A stretch of 64,000 nucleotides of DNA from Leptasterias polaris (Eukaryota; Echinodermata; Asteroidea; Forcipulatida; Asteriidae): positions 9,486,001 through 9,550,000 of the forward strand of contig JAZGTN010000009.1 of assembly GCA_037783415.1 (NCBI GenBank), in the 5' to 3' direction. Both the position numbers and the translations under genes were made by a program. Under the pieces are notes generated by a model, which searched no databases, was not told the origin of the DNA, and saw only the letters and a list, made by a program, of their open reading frames with translations. The number at the start of each line of letters is the position of its first letter. The stretch's first letter is position 1. Below, one piece after another: positions 10,501 to 19,500 of this stretch.

Positions 10501-13500
10501 CAACGGAAATGAACTGCAGAGTAAGCACCATGCTATAGATGCTGTAAATTGTTTTCCCATGGCGGTAAAGGCGTGCGCGCACTGAGGGCCTACATTCAAG
10601 AAAAAAAAATTCCGGCACTAAACAAATCCTTTGGCAGAACCCTGCCATGGAGTGTGTTTATGGAACATATTATTGTTGTGGAACATATAAATATTGTATT
10701 CTCCACCGTGTCCATCATTCACAGTTTCAACCATTACTTCACCTCAATGTTTCTTGTTTTTCCTCAGCATCTGACTCAGGGAAATCCGGCATCATCTTAG
10801 TGAGTCTATCTCGGTCTTCATCAGAGAGTACGTTGGTCCAAGTGTCCATACTGAGGACTTCATGGAACACCTTTGACTAAATGAATACACAGTAAATACC
10901 ATTACGAACAGTACTTATTAAACATCGACAGAACTCAATATAGTCATTAGCCTGACTGGAGAACACACGTCAAGAAAGCTGTGGACCAGTCAAATTTGAT
11001 TCTTTAGTAGCCTGACTGAAGGTCAAACTTGGCGGCTAGTCAAACTTGGCTCTTAAGTAGCCCAGCAGGCTAGCCAAACTTGGCTCATGGGTAGTCCAAA
11101 AGGCTAGTCAAACTTGGCTCCTAAGTAGTCCACCAGGCAAGTCAAAATTGGCTCTTATATATTGCTGGCAGGCTCGTCAAACTTGGCCCTTAGGTAGCCC
11201 AGCGAGCTAGTCAAACTTGGCTACCTAGCAGAGTCTTTCTCGAAGGCTAAATTTTTAGCCTTCGAGAAAGACTCTGTCTTTTTGATGGCAATTAACTCAC
11301 AATATTTCCAGTACACATGTACATGTATGCCTGCATGTCCTCTCACATGGAGAAACACGTTTGGGAGGTTTTTTTAGGAACTTTAACAAAACAATTACAA
11401 ACATTGGAAAAACTGGTATTAAATGTGACAGATGCAAAGTGGTACCCTTTTTGTGTTAACCCTTTCCTTACCATTGGCGACTTTAGTCGACAAAGCTTAC
11501 ACACAAAAAAGCACTCAAGCCTGAGCACAAAGGCCATTTGTAATAATGCTGCAGTTTTGTCCATGTTTACCCTCAGTACCCAAGCTTACCATCATTGGAA
11601 AGGGAAAGATCGGATCTTTCCAATGACGGTAAAATAAAATAAGGTTGCTATTTTGCAATCTCTTCAAATTGCAGTTGAAAGATCCGAAATGCCAAACACC
11701 TACGGAGCGCCATATGGTTGTGTACAAAAAAGTGTTTGAGATTTCAGATCACACTGAGGAAAGACAGACAAAGAACTTTGACATTAATTGACCGATCTCA
11801 ATGGTTTGTTGATTATATGAAAGGGAATTCAATAATTGAGAACTTTTGTATTGCTTTTTTTGCTGTAAAACATTATCTTCAAGGAGATATAAAAATGGCC
11901 TTTGAACGAAAGCTTTCTGTTGTGTAAGAATGTGTACTTCAGGCTTGAGTGGTCAAACAATGCGGTCATCCCAGTTGTTTATGTCCAAACAATTCAGTAA
12001 GGAAAGGGTTAAGTTTTGACAGACTTTGGTATTACAAATTGAACGACCAAATATTTTACCTGCTCAATGAGTTCAATCGGTAGCCAGACTTTGGCCTTGT
12101 TCAATATACAGGGTTCAAATCTACGTTTTCTGTTTGAGTCTGGTATATCAGCTTGGGCAGGAGATGACAGACTGCTACGGGGACTTGGCCAGCTTCCTTT
12201 GGGGCTTCCAGACGGGGGCACAGTGCTTGATCTCACGGGGGAAGTGTGTGAATGTGACTTCACTTTAGATGAATTCTTCTGCATTTCTATAAAGAAAAGG
12301 TAAACTGTTAGAATGGTTCTGTAGTATGATGCTATCAAAGCAAATAGGATCACAAATTTGAAGCATTTAACGCAGATTGCAATGTTCTCAACTTTTGCTG
12401 TTTAACCCTTTGCATGCCATCGGCGACTCTCGTCGCCGAACCCATTTCACACGCACAGCGCCATCGGCGACTGGAGTCGCCCACGAGTATAACCGATCTT
12501 ATCTCACTGAATTCTGGGAAATTATTGACCCCTGACCTTCCCAACACGTTAGTTTATTCAGTTGAATACATGGACGACACTTTCTCATCGATACACAGCT
12601 TCATTTTATTAAAAAAAATCGTTATATTCTCCGTTAAAAATCCGAGTTTGTTTGTGCGTCATCAAAGAGTCATCAACAATGGATACCCACGCTGCATTTT
12701 GGGAGATTTTCAATGATTTGGACCCCTGAAATTCGGATTTAGAAGAGTCTTTCCTCGACGATTATAGCGATGACGGTTGGTAATGTACATGTACAATGTA
12801 CATTGTACATTTACACGATGTCGAAGCCGAGTCCAACAGCATCGATGGGTCCGAATCGGACGATTTCCCCATTGAAAATCAACAGTGAGTGGGTGGCGAC
12901 GATGAGATGCGTGGTGTATTTCGGAGAGCCTAGGTAGTTTTGAAATGTCATATCTTTCTAACCTTAGGGCCTATGTACAAACATGATTTTTGTTACACTG
13001 TACATGATATTGAGTTTACAATGCTGAATAAAATCTTTATTTTGGATTTTTCTCTAAGACACTGTCCTCACAAGGTAATTTGTGCAAAATGGTTTGGCCC
13101 TGTGTTACTTGCTGCGTGTCACAGGAAATGCGGCGCCACAGGTTTGTGTGTACAAACTAATGGTGGCATGCTACGGGTTAAAGGGTGTGTACAACATTGG
13201 TACATGTAAGATTGAAAATATAAATATTCACAGATTTCCACATAACTAAATAAAAGATGGTCATGGTGGGAAAACTTCCATTGAAATAGTTTTGCTTGAA
13301 ATGCTATAGTTTTTAGGAAATGAGTAAAACAGTTAGTCTTCATCACGCGTGATAGAAACAATGTTTGAAAACAGTGAAAATATATAATGAGGTTTTTCAC
13401 TGTTTTCTCATGACTCCGATGACGGATTGAGCTTTAAAAACTTTCACAGGTTTGTTATTTCATGTATGTTTGATCACAACAAGTGTGGATACTGGTCTTT

Positions 13501-15432
13501 GACAATTACCATTGTTGTAAATGCTTTAAACGGCAGTTTGCTTTTTGGTGGTAATCAGTCTAAAGTTTTCTCGTAATTATTAGTACACATACATGTACAT
13601 GTAAACTCTAAAATGTAGGTGACATTGTCAACATGGCAGTACTTCTACTTCTACTTCTACTTGGATACTCGGTAGGATCCATTTAAGTCTGGATATAATG
13701 CCGAGGGACTTCTTGTCCATGAGCGGTGCAGGGGTGCGTATGTACAATGTGCAAGTAAAAACTCAGCGCTGCAGTATGGTTGAGGGCAGTATGTTTGACA
13801 CATCTAACTTTTACAGAGAGATGCTGGTTTTTACGAGGTACAGAATAGGCCTACATTAACCCTCCTACTTTTGGCAACATTTTCAAGTGAGTTGACCAAC
13901 CATTTGAAACCATTCAACTGCCAAAGTTGTGTATGGTGGCACAACTGTGCACAGAACTAACTGTGTACTGTGTACATGCATTCCCTCATGGTATCATATT
14001 GCAAGGCTGGCATAGCTTATCATTCAAAACCACAGTGAATGGTATTGAATGGTCAGACAGCAAGAGGGTTAATAGATGACCGTTCATGCTACACAGCGCA
14101 TCTTTGTACACCCCCTTATCAGCGTTTGCCCTTAACATATTTTAGTACTTGCCAGCAAGATCAGTTAAAACTTGTCTTTTCACTAGTCCATCAGTTTTTT
14201 CACTAAAGTCCGTAATTTGAGAAATATTGATGCATCATGATTGTCAACACTGAACTGGCCAGCCGGACCCCTTAGAGAGAATTTTGCCTGGGCCCAATTT
14301 CATGGCTCTGCTTAAGCACAAAATTTGCTTAAGCACCAAAAAACCTTGCTTAGTAAAACCAGATTACCGGCCAATACTCCACTCGATTGTTATGCTAACT
14401 AAACAACAGCTAAATACAAGTCACGAGCAATGTACATCGCATGGAGTTTTGGCCAATAACACGAGTATAATAAGCAAGCTTTTTTCGTGCTTAAGCAAAT
14501 TTTGTGCTTAAGCAGCTCCATGAAATTGGCCCCTGGGGTCGATTTCACAAAGCACTAAGATTCATCTTAAGATGAGTTGACAGTATTACCATAGTGATTT
14601 GCATTGTGACATCACTCTTTGCTAAGCAACTGCGATGGATTTGCAGTTACGATCAATCTTAACTCTTTGTGAAATCGAGCCCTGGTCCTCAGGTGTTTTA
14701 ACTGGCATTTTGGCCTGCAGAATACTGTTAAGGGAGAACACTGTACTACTAGTCTCAAGATAGGCTCTTAATTCAAATAATAATAATATGGATTTATATC
14801 GCGCTTTATCACACCCAAGGGCGTCTCAAAGCGCTCATTATTACCTCTGGTCACTGGGCCATTTATTTCATTCCTTAAACCATCTCAGCTCCCTGGGGAG
14901 TATACAGCCTGTGCTGCAATATATGCGCTACTAAGCTAAATCAATCACAAGAACCATCTCTGCCCTCACAGGTACCCATTTTACCCCTGGGTGGAGAGAA
15001 GCAATTATAGTTAAGTGTCTTGCTCAGGGACACAAGTGTCACGATCCCAGGACTCGAACCCACACTCTGCTGAACAGAAACAGAAGAGCTTGAGTTCGGT
15101 GCTCTTAACCACTCGGCCACGACACTCCAAATACAAACCTGAGAATGAAATACAAACCTGAAATACAAACCTGAGAATCCCTGGGGAGATTTCTGGGAAC
15201 CAATCAGCGAATCCTCCTCGGTTGGGTTGTCCACTGTGACCACATCGACGTCCCCATTCTGCGGGCTATCCACACTCACCAACTCACTCTGAGAGCTGTC
15301 ATTCAGGTCCTCCAAACTCAGACGACGCCCCATGGACACAGTCACCTGACGGGTCATGGCTGCTGTCACCAACGTATCCTCTCCATGTCCACCAGTGTCT
15401 GATCCATTTGGTTCGGTGCCTCTCGTTGACAT
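7413..15432 (-). CDS. NFRKB: NFRKB, INO80 complex subunit, N-terminal exons (partial)
   Basis: NFRKB (INO80G) is a nuclear subunit of the INO80 chromatin remodeller; its DEUBAD domain binds and inhibits the deubiquitinase UCHL5. Five coding exons are visible: 15171-15432, 12060-12286, 10743-10876, 8825-9020 and 7413-7528. Phases agree at every junction and give 311 codons. Exons 2-4 align with the vertebrate DEUBAD region: a CILN...LP...EVLSMDTW block, LSDEDRDRLTKMMPDFPESD, then LFAGENFKFGNP and a basic helix with KYREYKHQQELRCHRMLKE. Exon 5 matches the segment after DEUBAD. The first 140 or so residues are Ser-rich and longer than in vertebrates. The start is the ATG at 15432; an in-frame ATG further upstream lies beyond the probable acceptor. 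The rest of the gene lies left of position 1, beyond the array and hAT. Confidence 0.88.
7748..8112. mobile_element. TTTAAAGG-ended MITE, copy 1
   Basis: A 365-bp element with TTTAAAGG at the left and CCTTTAAA at the right. The inner parts of the ends also pair (CTGTAC-type blocks). A full inverted copy lies at 24470-24834, and another at about 54900-55337. A GCGCGCGATAA motif lies in the centre. The TTTAAA core may include a TTAA target site. Confidence 0.75.
8651..8801. mobile_element. Hairpin MITE (CGATCCATTAAGCC ends), copy 1
   Basis: The two halves are inverted copies: CGATCCATTAAGCC and TGACCAATCACA at the left match the reverse complement at the right, giving arms of about 65 bp. A second copy of similar length is at 30792-30943. 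Confidence 0.8.
8825..9020 (-). CDS. NFRKB: NFRKB coding exon 4 (DEUBAD)
   Basis: I chose the acceptor ATCAAAAG/GCGATTG over the nearer TTTGCAG because only the former keeps the frame and gives RRLFAGENFKFGN, equal in length to the vertebrate protein. The donor is ACAG/GTATTC. Confidence 0.85.
9498..9834. mobile_element. hAT-like MITE, CAGGGCTCGAA family, copy 1
   Basis: A 337-bp diverged copy starting CAGTGCTCGAAAATT and ending AATCAAGCCTTG. The 5-bp duplication ACCAT lies at 9493-9497 and 9835-9839. Related copies at 37828, 45498 and 48495. Confidence 0.8.
9841..10644. mobile_element. hAT-like MITE, CAGGGTTCTGCC family, copy 1
   Basis: An 804-bp element with ends CAGGGTTCTGCC and GGCAGAACCCTG. 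The target duplication is CCATG (9836-9840 and 10645-10649). Relative to the inverted copy at 44636-45251 it carries an extra block of about 265 bp (10013-10276) that starts TAATAATAATGGTAACATTT, like the 3' tail of the local SINEs. Confidence 0.85.
10743..10876 (-). CDS. NFRKB: NFRKB coding exon 3 (DEUBAD)
   Basis: Acceptor TTTAG/TCAAAG is preferred to the following CAAAG because it keeps three codons present in vertebrates. The donor is TTGAG/GTGAAG. It encodes SKVFHEVLSMDTW through EEKQETL. Confidence 0.85.
10980..11226. repeat. Minisatellite, unit about 37 bp
   Basis: Roughly six to seven imperfect copies of a unit containing GCTAGTCAAACTTGGCTC and TAGCCCAGCAGG. It lies about 100 bp 5' (on the minus strand) of NFRKB exon 3. 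Confidence 0.8.
11229..11276. repeat. Perfect 21-bp inverted repeat
   Basis: Arms 11229-11249 (CAGAGTCTTTCTCGAAGG...) and 11256-11276 pair perfectly with a 6-nt loop. The same CAGAGTCTTTCT motif forms a hairpin at 29882-29924 and appears singly at about 30150, so it is a repeat-family end. Confidence 0.8.
11460..12008. mobile_element. piggyBac-like MITE (TTAA-flanked), copy 1
   Basis: A 549-bp element with CCCTTTCCTTACC and GGAAAGGG at its ends, flanked by TTAA on both sides (11456-11459, 12009-12012). TTAA targets and CCC ends fit the piggyBac superfamily. It contains GGCGACTTTAGTCGAC near the left end. An inverted copy lies at 50267-50873. Confidence 0.75.
12060..12286 (-). CDS. NFRKB: NFRKB coding exon 2
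   Basis: Acceptor TTTATAG/AAATG, donor GAGCAG/GTAAAA. A Ser/Pro-rich stretch is followed by RRFEPCILNKAKVWLPIELI, which starts the conserved region. Confidence 0.83.
12406..13177 (+). mobile_element. Decayed piggyBac-like element
   Basis: TTAA flanks (12402-12405, 13178-13181) and imperfect inverted ends (CCCTTTGCATGCCATC and its partner GGTGGCATGCTACGGG). Duplicated GCGACT-GGAGTCGCC palindromes lie near the left end. Inside is a decayed acidic frame from 12679. Confidence 0.7.
12679..12927 (+). pseudogene. Decayed N-terminal fragment, probable piggyBac-like transposase
   Basis: From ATG 12679 a single frame reads MDTHAAFWEIFNDLDP, stop, NSDLEESFLDDYSDDGW, stop, then (after TGTACA-rich filler) DVEAESNSIDGSESDDFPIE. 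Stops are at 12727 and 12781. Piggybac-type transposases and their domesticated relatives often begin with acidic segments. Assignment rests on this and on the TTAA ends; no catalytic region remains. Confidence 0.5.
13181..13545. repeat. Diverged TTTAAAGG-type repeat
   Basis: Shares CAGATTTCCACATAACT, a central GCGTGATAGAAACAATG and AGGTTTGTTATTTCATGTAT with the better copies at 7748 and 24470, but ends are decayed. Confidence 0.55.
14288..14535. mobile_element. Foldback MITE, CTGGGCCCAATTTCAT ends
   Basis: Left end CTGGGCCCAATTTCATGG and right end CCATGAAATTGGCCCCTGG are inverted. Internal GCTTAAGC blocks also pair. A copy broken by a large insertion lies at 40709-43067. Confidence 0.75.
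14532..14685. mobile_element. Foldback MITE, GGTCGATTTCACAAAG ends
   Basis: Ends CTGGGGTCGATTTCACAAAG and CTTTGTGAAATCGAGCCCTG are inverted. It abuts the previous MITE at a shared CCTGG. A relative with GGATTTCACAAAG ends is at 27929-28099. Confidence 0.75.
14775..15127 (-). mobile_element. tRNA-derived SINE, copy 1
   Basis: On the minus strand the element begins with GTGGCCGAGTGGTTAAGAGC (A-box type) and has a GGGTTCGAGTCC B-box, as in class II tRNAs such as Leu or Ser. It ends in an ATT-rich tail (14775-14790). Relatives: 18080, 28763, 31330 and 56025. Confidence 0.75.
15171..15432 (-). CDS. NFRKB: NFRKB first coding exon
   Basis: It encodes an acidic, Ser/Thr-rich N terminus from MSTRGTEPNG to QKSPQGFS. 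The donor CTCAG/GTTTGT at 15171 is the first of three similar donors (also 15158 and 15139); only this one joins exon 2 in frame. Confidence 0.75.
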
Positions 15433-15459
15433 TCTACCGAGCCAAATAAAGTGTAAACT
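15433..15459 (-). other. Probable 5' UTR part of NFRKB exon
   Basis: A strong acceptor (CTCTCCTCTCGTACAG) ends at 15460, so the exon probably starts at 15459. Confidence 0.5.
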
Positions 15460-15620
15460 TCTGTACGAGAGGAGAGTAAACATCAAAATTTAAAATGTTA
15501 GATTATTAATCCTTTTCTTACAAAATGGCAACTTAGTCAACTGCACTTTAATACTCCCTCTTCCTTACCCTACTACAATGTAGGTGACTTTAGTCAACTG
15601 CACTCCAACATGTAGGACCA

Positions 15621-15689
15621 CCTAGCCCCACTTGTGTGGCCAAGGGCAAGGCAGAGACCTTGGCCACACAAGTGCCAAGTGGGGCTAGG
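15621..15689. repeat. Inverted repeat, 25-bp arm
   Basis: Left arm 15621-15645 (CCTAGCCCCACTTGTGTGGC...) pairs with 15658-15689, which carries a 7-nt insertion. The loop is 12 nt. Confidence 0.8.
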
Positions 15690-15702
15690 TTTAGGTACCA
15701 CC

Positions 15703-15822
15703 TAGCCCACCTTGTTGGGCTGTTAATATGGCTCTCTTTTAACTTCGGTCTTATCTTGTAATGTCGACTATGAATGATCAGACCGAAGTTAAAAGAGAGC
15801 CAACAGCCCAGCAAGGTGGGCT
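15703..15822. repeat. Long inverted repeat, arms about 43-49 bp
   Basis: Left arm 15703-15751 pairs with 15780-15822 except for a 5-nt bulge (AATAT) and one mismatch; the loop is 28 nt. Shared blocks are AGCCCACCTTG and GGCTCTCTTTTAACTTCGGT. Both hairpins lie between the probable NFRKB 5' UTR exon and the first coding exon. Confidence 0.85.
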
Positions 15823-16225
15823 GTACCACCACCACCACCAGGCAAGCTTGGTGGTCTAGTTGTAGTGGAAGACGCCTGCTCAAGATTTAAAGTCTATCAC
15901 AAATCACAGATGTCAAACTATCAAAGCAAAGAGCACAAATACAATGCAGTTTATGCTGAGTCTAGGCCAAAAGTTAATCGTCAAAATCTAATAATTTCTC
16001 TTCAATTTGCCAAATCATTAAATTTCCAACAAACATTAAGTTAAAATTAACAAACAAAAAACAAAACAAACGTTTGTTTTTGTATCAATCAAAATTGTGA
16101 CAGGTGAGAAGAGGCAACCTATTCAGTTTCTCACATGCAAGAACCAAATCATCAGATGCAGTCAAAAAAGAGGCTGCAATTTTCCCTTTTTATTCTAATT
16201 TAAGTAAATTTTGAACCAACAAACC
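15823..16225. other. NFRKB 5' intron remainder
   Basis: A short CCA run (15825-15840), then AT-rich sequence with no recognised feature. A donor-like CCAG/GTTTGT on the minus strand at 16225-16223 would end the 5' UTR exon. Confidence 0.4.
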
Positions 16226-16479
16226 TGGATCCCGGAGTCGTGCTCCACTTCTCTGGTTTGCCTCTCGGATCCAGTGAAACTATTGGTGGCGCCCTCACGC
16301 GCAGTTATTTGTGACGTACAGGTATTAGACCAATAACTTTTTATAGATACAGCAGTCAAAAAGTCGGGTGCACTGCATGTATGTCCACTTCCATTAACTA
16401 CATGTGTTATTTCTTGTTTGTGCTTTTGTTACGGTATTTGCGGTGGAGGTGAATAAGGACGATAATTTAATCACTTAAA
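16226..16479. promoter_or_regulatory. Bidirectional promoter region NFRKB / TMEM147
   Basis: The two genes are head-to-head. The probable NFRKB 5' UTR exon ends at 16225 on the minus strand and TMEM147 translation starts at 16480. The interval has CpG-containing GGCGCCCTCACGCGC and a TGACGT half-site (about 16310) and no clear TATA box. Start sites are not determined. Confidence 0.5.
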
Positions 16480-16556
16480 ATGACACTTTTTCATTTTGGA
16501 AACTGCGTTGCTTTAGCGTATATTCCGTACTTCATTACCTACAAGTATTCTGGACT
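16480..16556 (+). CDS. TMEM147: TMEM147 exon 1
   Basis: Start ATG in TTAAAATGACA. The donor is GGACT/GTAAGT, phase 2. Confidence 0.93.
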
Positions 16557-19500
16557 GTAAGTTTCATTTATTTTTTATTACTAGGGTAGGGAAGATAAAT
16601 TGGTCATTTCATTCGGAGTCGGAGATCTAGCTCTCTCAGGACAGTAGCTGGAGATGTCGTCTCCTCCACCTGTCCACTCGTTATTAAAATAAAAGCCGGC
16701 CGTAGTATTGGTTGGTAAATTGGTGCCCGTATATTTACTAATTTATTCAGCCAATGTGTAAAAAGTTAAAAACCATATAGCATCGGAAAATGTTGTGAAA
16801 AAATGTATAGTAAAAAAGTCATGAAAGTTCTAATTTCAAGCATGTCAAACGTACGCTGAACTACACGACTCTATCATATGGTTCTATACTCTTTCATGTC
16901 TTTAGTCTTATGAGTCTTATGAGTAACTACGTTTCCGAAGAGTCGCTCGACACAAAATAAAACGGCAGAAAGTTATTTCTCTCTCTCTCTCTCTCTCGTT
17001 CTTTTTTCTTCCAGGTCAGAGTACAGTGCCTTCTGGAAATGTGTCCAAGCTGGTGCAATCTACCTCTTCACCCAGCTATGCAAGGTACCCCTTTAAACAT
17101 TGACCTGTTGTACTATATTATTATTATTAAAGTAAAGTTCCGATAATTTGCTATTGTTCTTAAAATAGAAAAATTATAGCAAATTATCGGGACTCCCTCC
17201 GCCAAGCTGCCAAGTCGTGACTACATCATCATGAGTTAATACTTCCTGAAAATATATCTGAATCATTTCTGTCGGCAATTCTAGGTACATTGTACATGGC
17301 AAAAAGACAGAACAAACTTCATTTTTCACTTTGAGCTTAAAAAAAAAAGGATTTTAAACCGTTCAGTGTAAAAACCTAACTCGAACAAACACCACTGAGA
17401 AGCCATCCAGTATCCACTAAAACCAGAAATGTAGGGGGGGGGGGGGGTTACTGTGAATTAGAAATTGTATGTAGGGCCTATTCTTTTTGTATGATTTGCA
17501 CATTAATTTTTACTAAATGTTATTGTAATGTTTTGTTTAATTTTGGCGTTTAATTCTTCGTTTGTCTTTTTTCGTTAATAGATGCTGGTGCTAGCCACTT
17601 TCTTCCCAACCTCAGATGGAGTGACAGGGAATCTTGACGTGATAGGGGTAAAAATAAGCCCTATGTTATGTAGGAATCTTCCTCTGTGCTGTACACCGAT
17701 ACAGAATCCTAGATATGGTTCTGAGCTTCATAAGTTATATTTGACCTGTACGAAGCTGCTTACCTCACTGGGTTAGAACTCCATGGCTGCATCCTTTTTT
17801 TGGCATCAGATATTGCTTATAAATCCATCATTTCCGTGCAACAATTAAGTTCTCAATGTGAAACATATCTGCAGAGATTTATCCACAGTTTTACATGCAT
17901 ACTTATTACCGAAAGAGAACGTCATGTGACCGTCCTGCACCTAACACGCAAGGGTGCATATATGCGCATACGCGCACAACAGGCATGTTTGAGAAAACGA
18001 AGAAACCAGAAACTTGATTTTAGTATGAGACCAATTTATGTCCCATCAAAGGACATTTTGTGCAGCATTTTATGAAGCATTTATGGTAAAGTATCTTGCT
18101 CAAGGATACAAGTGCCATGACCTGGACTCGAACCAACCCTCTGCTGATTAGAAACACCATAGCTTGAGTCCGGTTTTCTTAACAGCTAGGCCACTACACG
18201 CCACGCATTGATCTTGTCAACAGTCTCCTTTTAATCAAACTGCTGTTAGACTCTTGCTTTTTATGTTAAAGTGAAAAACAATACTTCATCAACATTAACC
18301 CTAACAATCCCTAACCCTACAAATTCAAACAGGGCAAAGTGTTTAATTTTGTTAGGTTAAGTACAGTGAAGTTAGGATTGGGTGTTTGATTCTGTGGGAT
18401 TGTGTATCCTTGCTGCCAAGTAATGGTGTTGGAATTTGATTGAGTGGGTATGGTGGATGTGTGAAATGTACATGTCTGGCATTGCTCTTTCCTCCATGGT
18501 CTAATGAGATAGTTGTTGGATTATGTTATGTTGGGTACTGTGTGATTTCACTGATCAAATTTTGCACATGCCAAGTGTACACACTCCAACAAAATCAAAC
18601 AAAAAAGGCCTGTTGGAGTTTGTTAGGTTGTGTATCGTCCCCCTAAGATTGGGTACAGTTCCCATCTCATGGTAGTATAAGCTGTTGGAATGTGTTGGGT
18701 TAGGGATGGATTCTAGTAAAAACGCTTTGGGAGTTAGGGTTAATAGCGGGGCACTTCACAAAGCTTGGTGGCTGTCTTTCATCTGATCAAGAAATGTATT
18801 AAGTACTGCTATAAACAGAGCAACCCATACTTGTAAACATATAATGATAAACAAATTTCTTTTCCCTGTTTATTAACTAAATTTGTCTTTGCGATTTTGC
18901 ATTTTTGATTGCCTACCTGTAATGTGTTTTTTTTTTCTGAATTGACTAGGAGTTCATGAAGTCTACTGTTGACCTCGGTGACCTGGCCGGCTTCTATTTT
19001 ATTCTGACGAGTGTAACCGGCAAAGGGGATCTGCGATTCATGACGGCTGGCGTTGGTTGGGCAACGGCTGAACTGATTGTCACCAGGGTACTCCCTCTAT
19101 GGTTCGGTGCAAGAGGAACTGAATTTGACTGGAAATACATCCAGATGAGTCTGGAATCAAATGTCAATTTGGTAAAACTAGAACATTGTACAACTATTAG
19201 ATGCATATTATTATGAGTGCATCATCTCAGCATATAGTCATGAGGTGTATTCTGAATGGAAAAACCAGATTTCATCGAGTGATTACACTCTGCCACAAAG
19301 CGCAAACAAAATGCATTCAATAGTTGTTTTATATAACTCACGCATAAATCCGTGTCATTATTTTTTCACAATAAACACAAACTACACACTGAAACTCATC
19401 CACCCCACTCTCTGAAAATTTGAAGAACCCCTTCTAAACAACATGGAAGAGTCCATCCATGTAGACACCGGCCTTGACACGACCTTGTTTTGTTGGGATA

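Larger units (their letters stand above)
9021..10742. other. NFRKB intron 3
   Basis: Apart from a first 470 bp without recognisable content, the intron is two MITEs placed back to back (9498-9834 and 9841-10644). Confidence 0.6.
10877..12059. other. NFRKB intron 2
   Basis: It contains a minisatellite (10980-11226), a 21-bp perfect hairpin (11229-11276) and a TTAA-flanked MITE (11460-12008) ending about 50 bp from exon 2. Confidence 0.6.
12287..15170. other. NFRKB intron 1 (after first coding exon)
   Basis: Filled with a second TTAA-flanked element (12406-13177), a diverged TTTAAAGG-type repeat (about 13180-13545), two adjacent foldback MITEs (14288-14535, 14532-14685) and a SINE (14775-15127). 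From 13550 to 14285 I see only unassigned sequence. Confidence 0.6.

Noticed and set aside
15590..15883. 97-codon minus-strand frame
   Set aside because: Covers the two inverted repeats; its sequence mirrors the hairpin arms.
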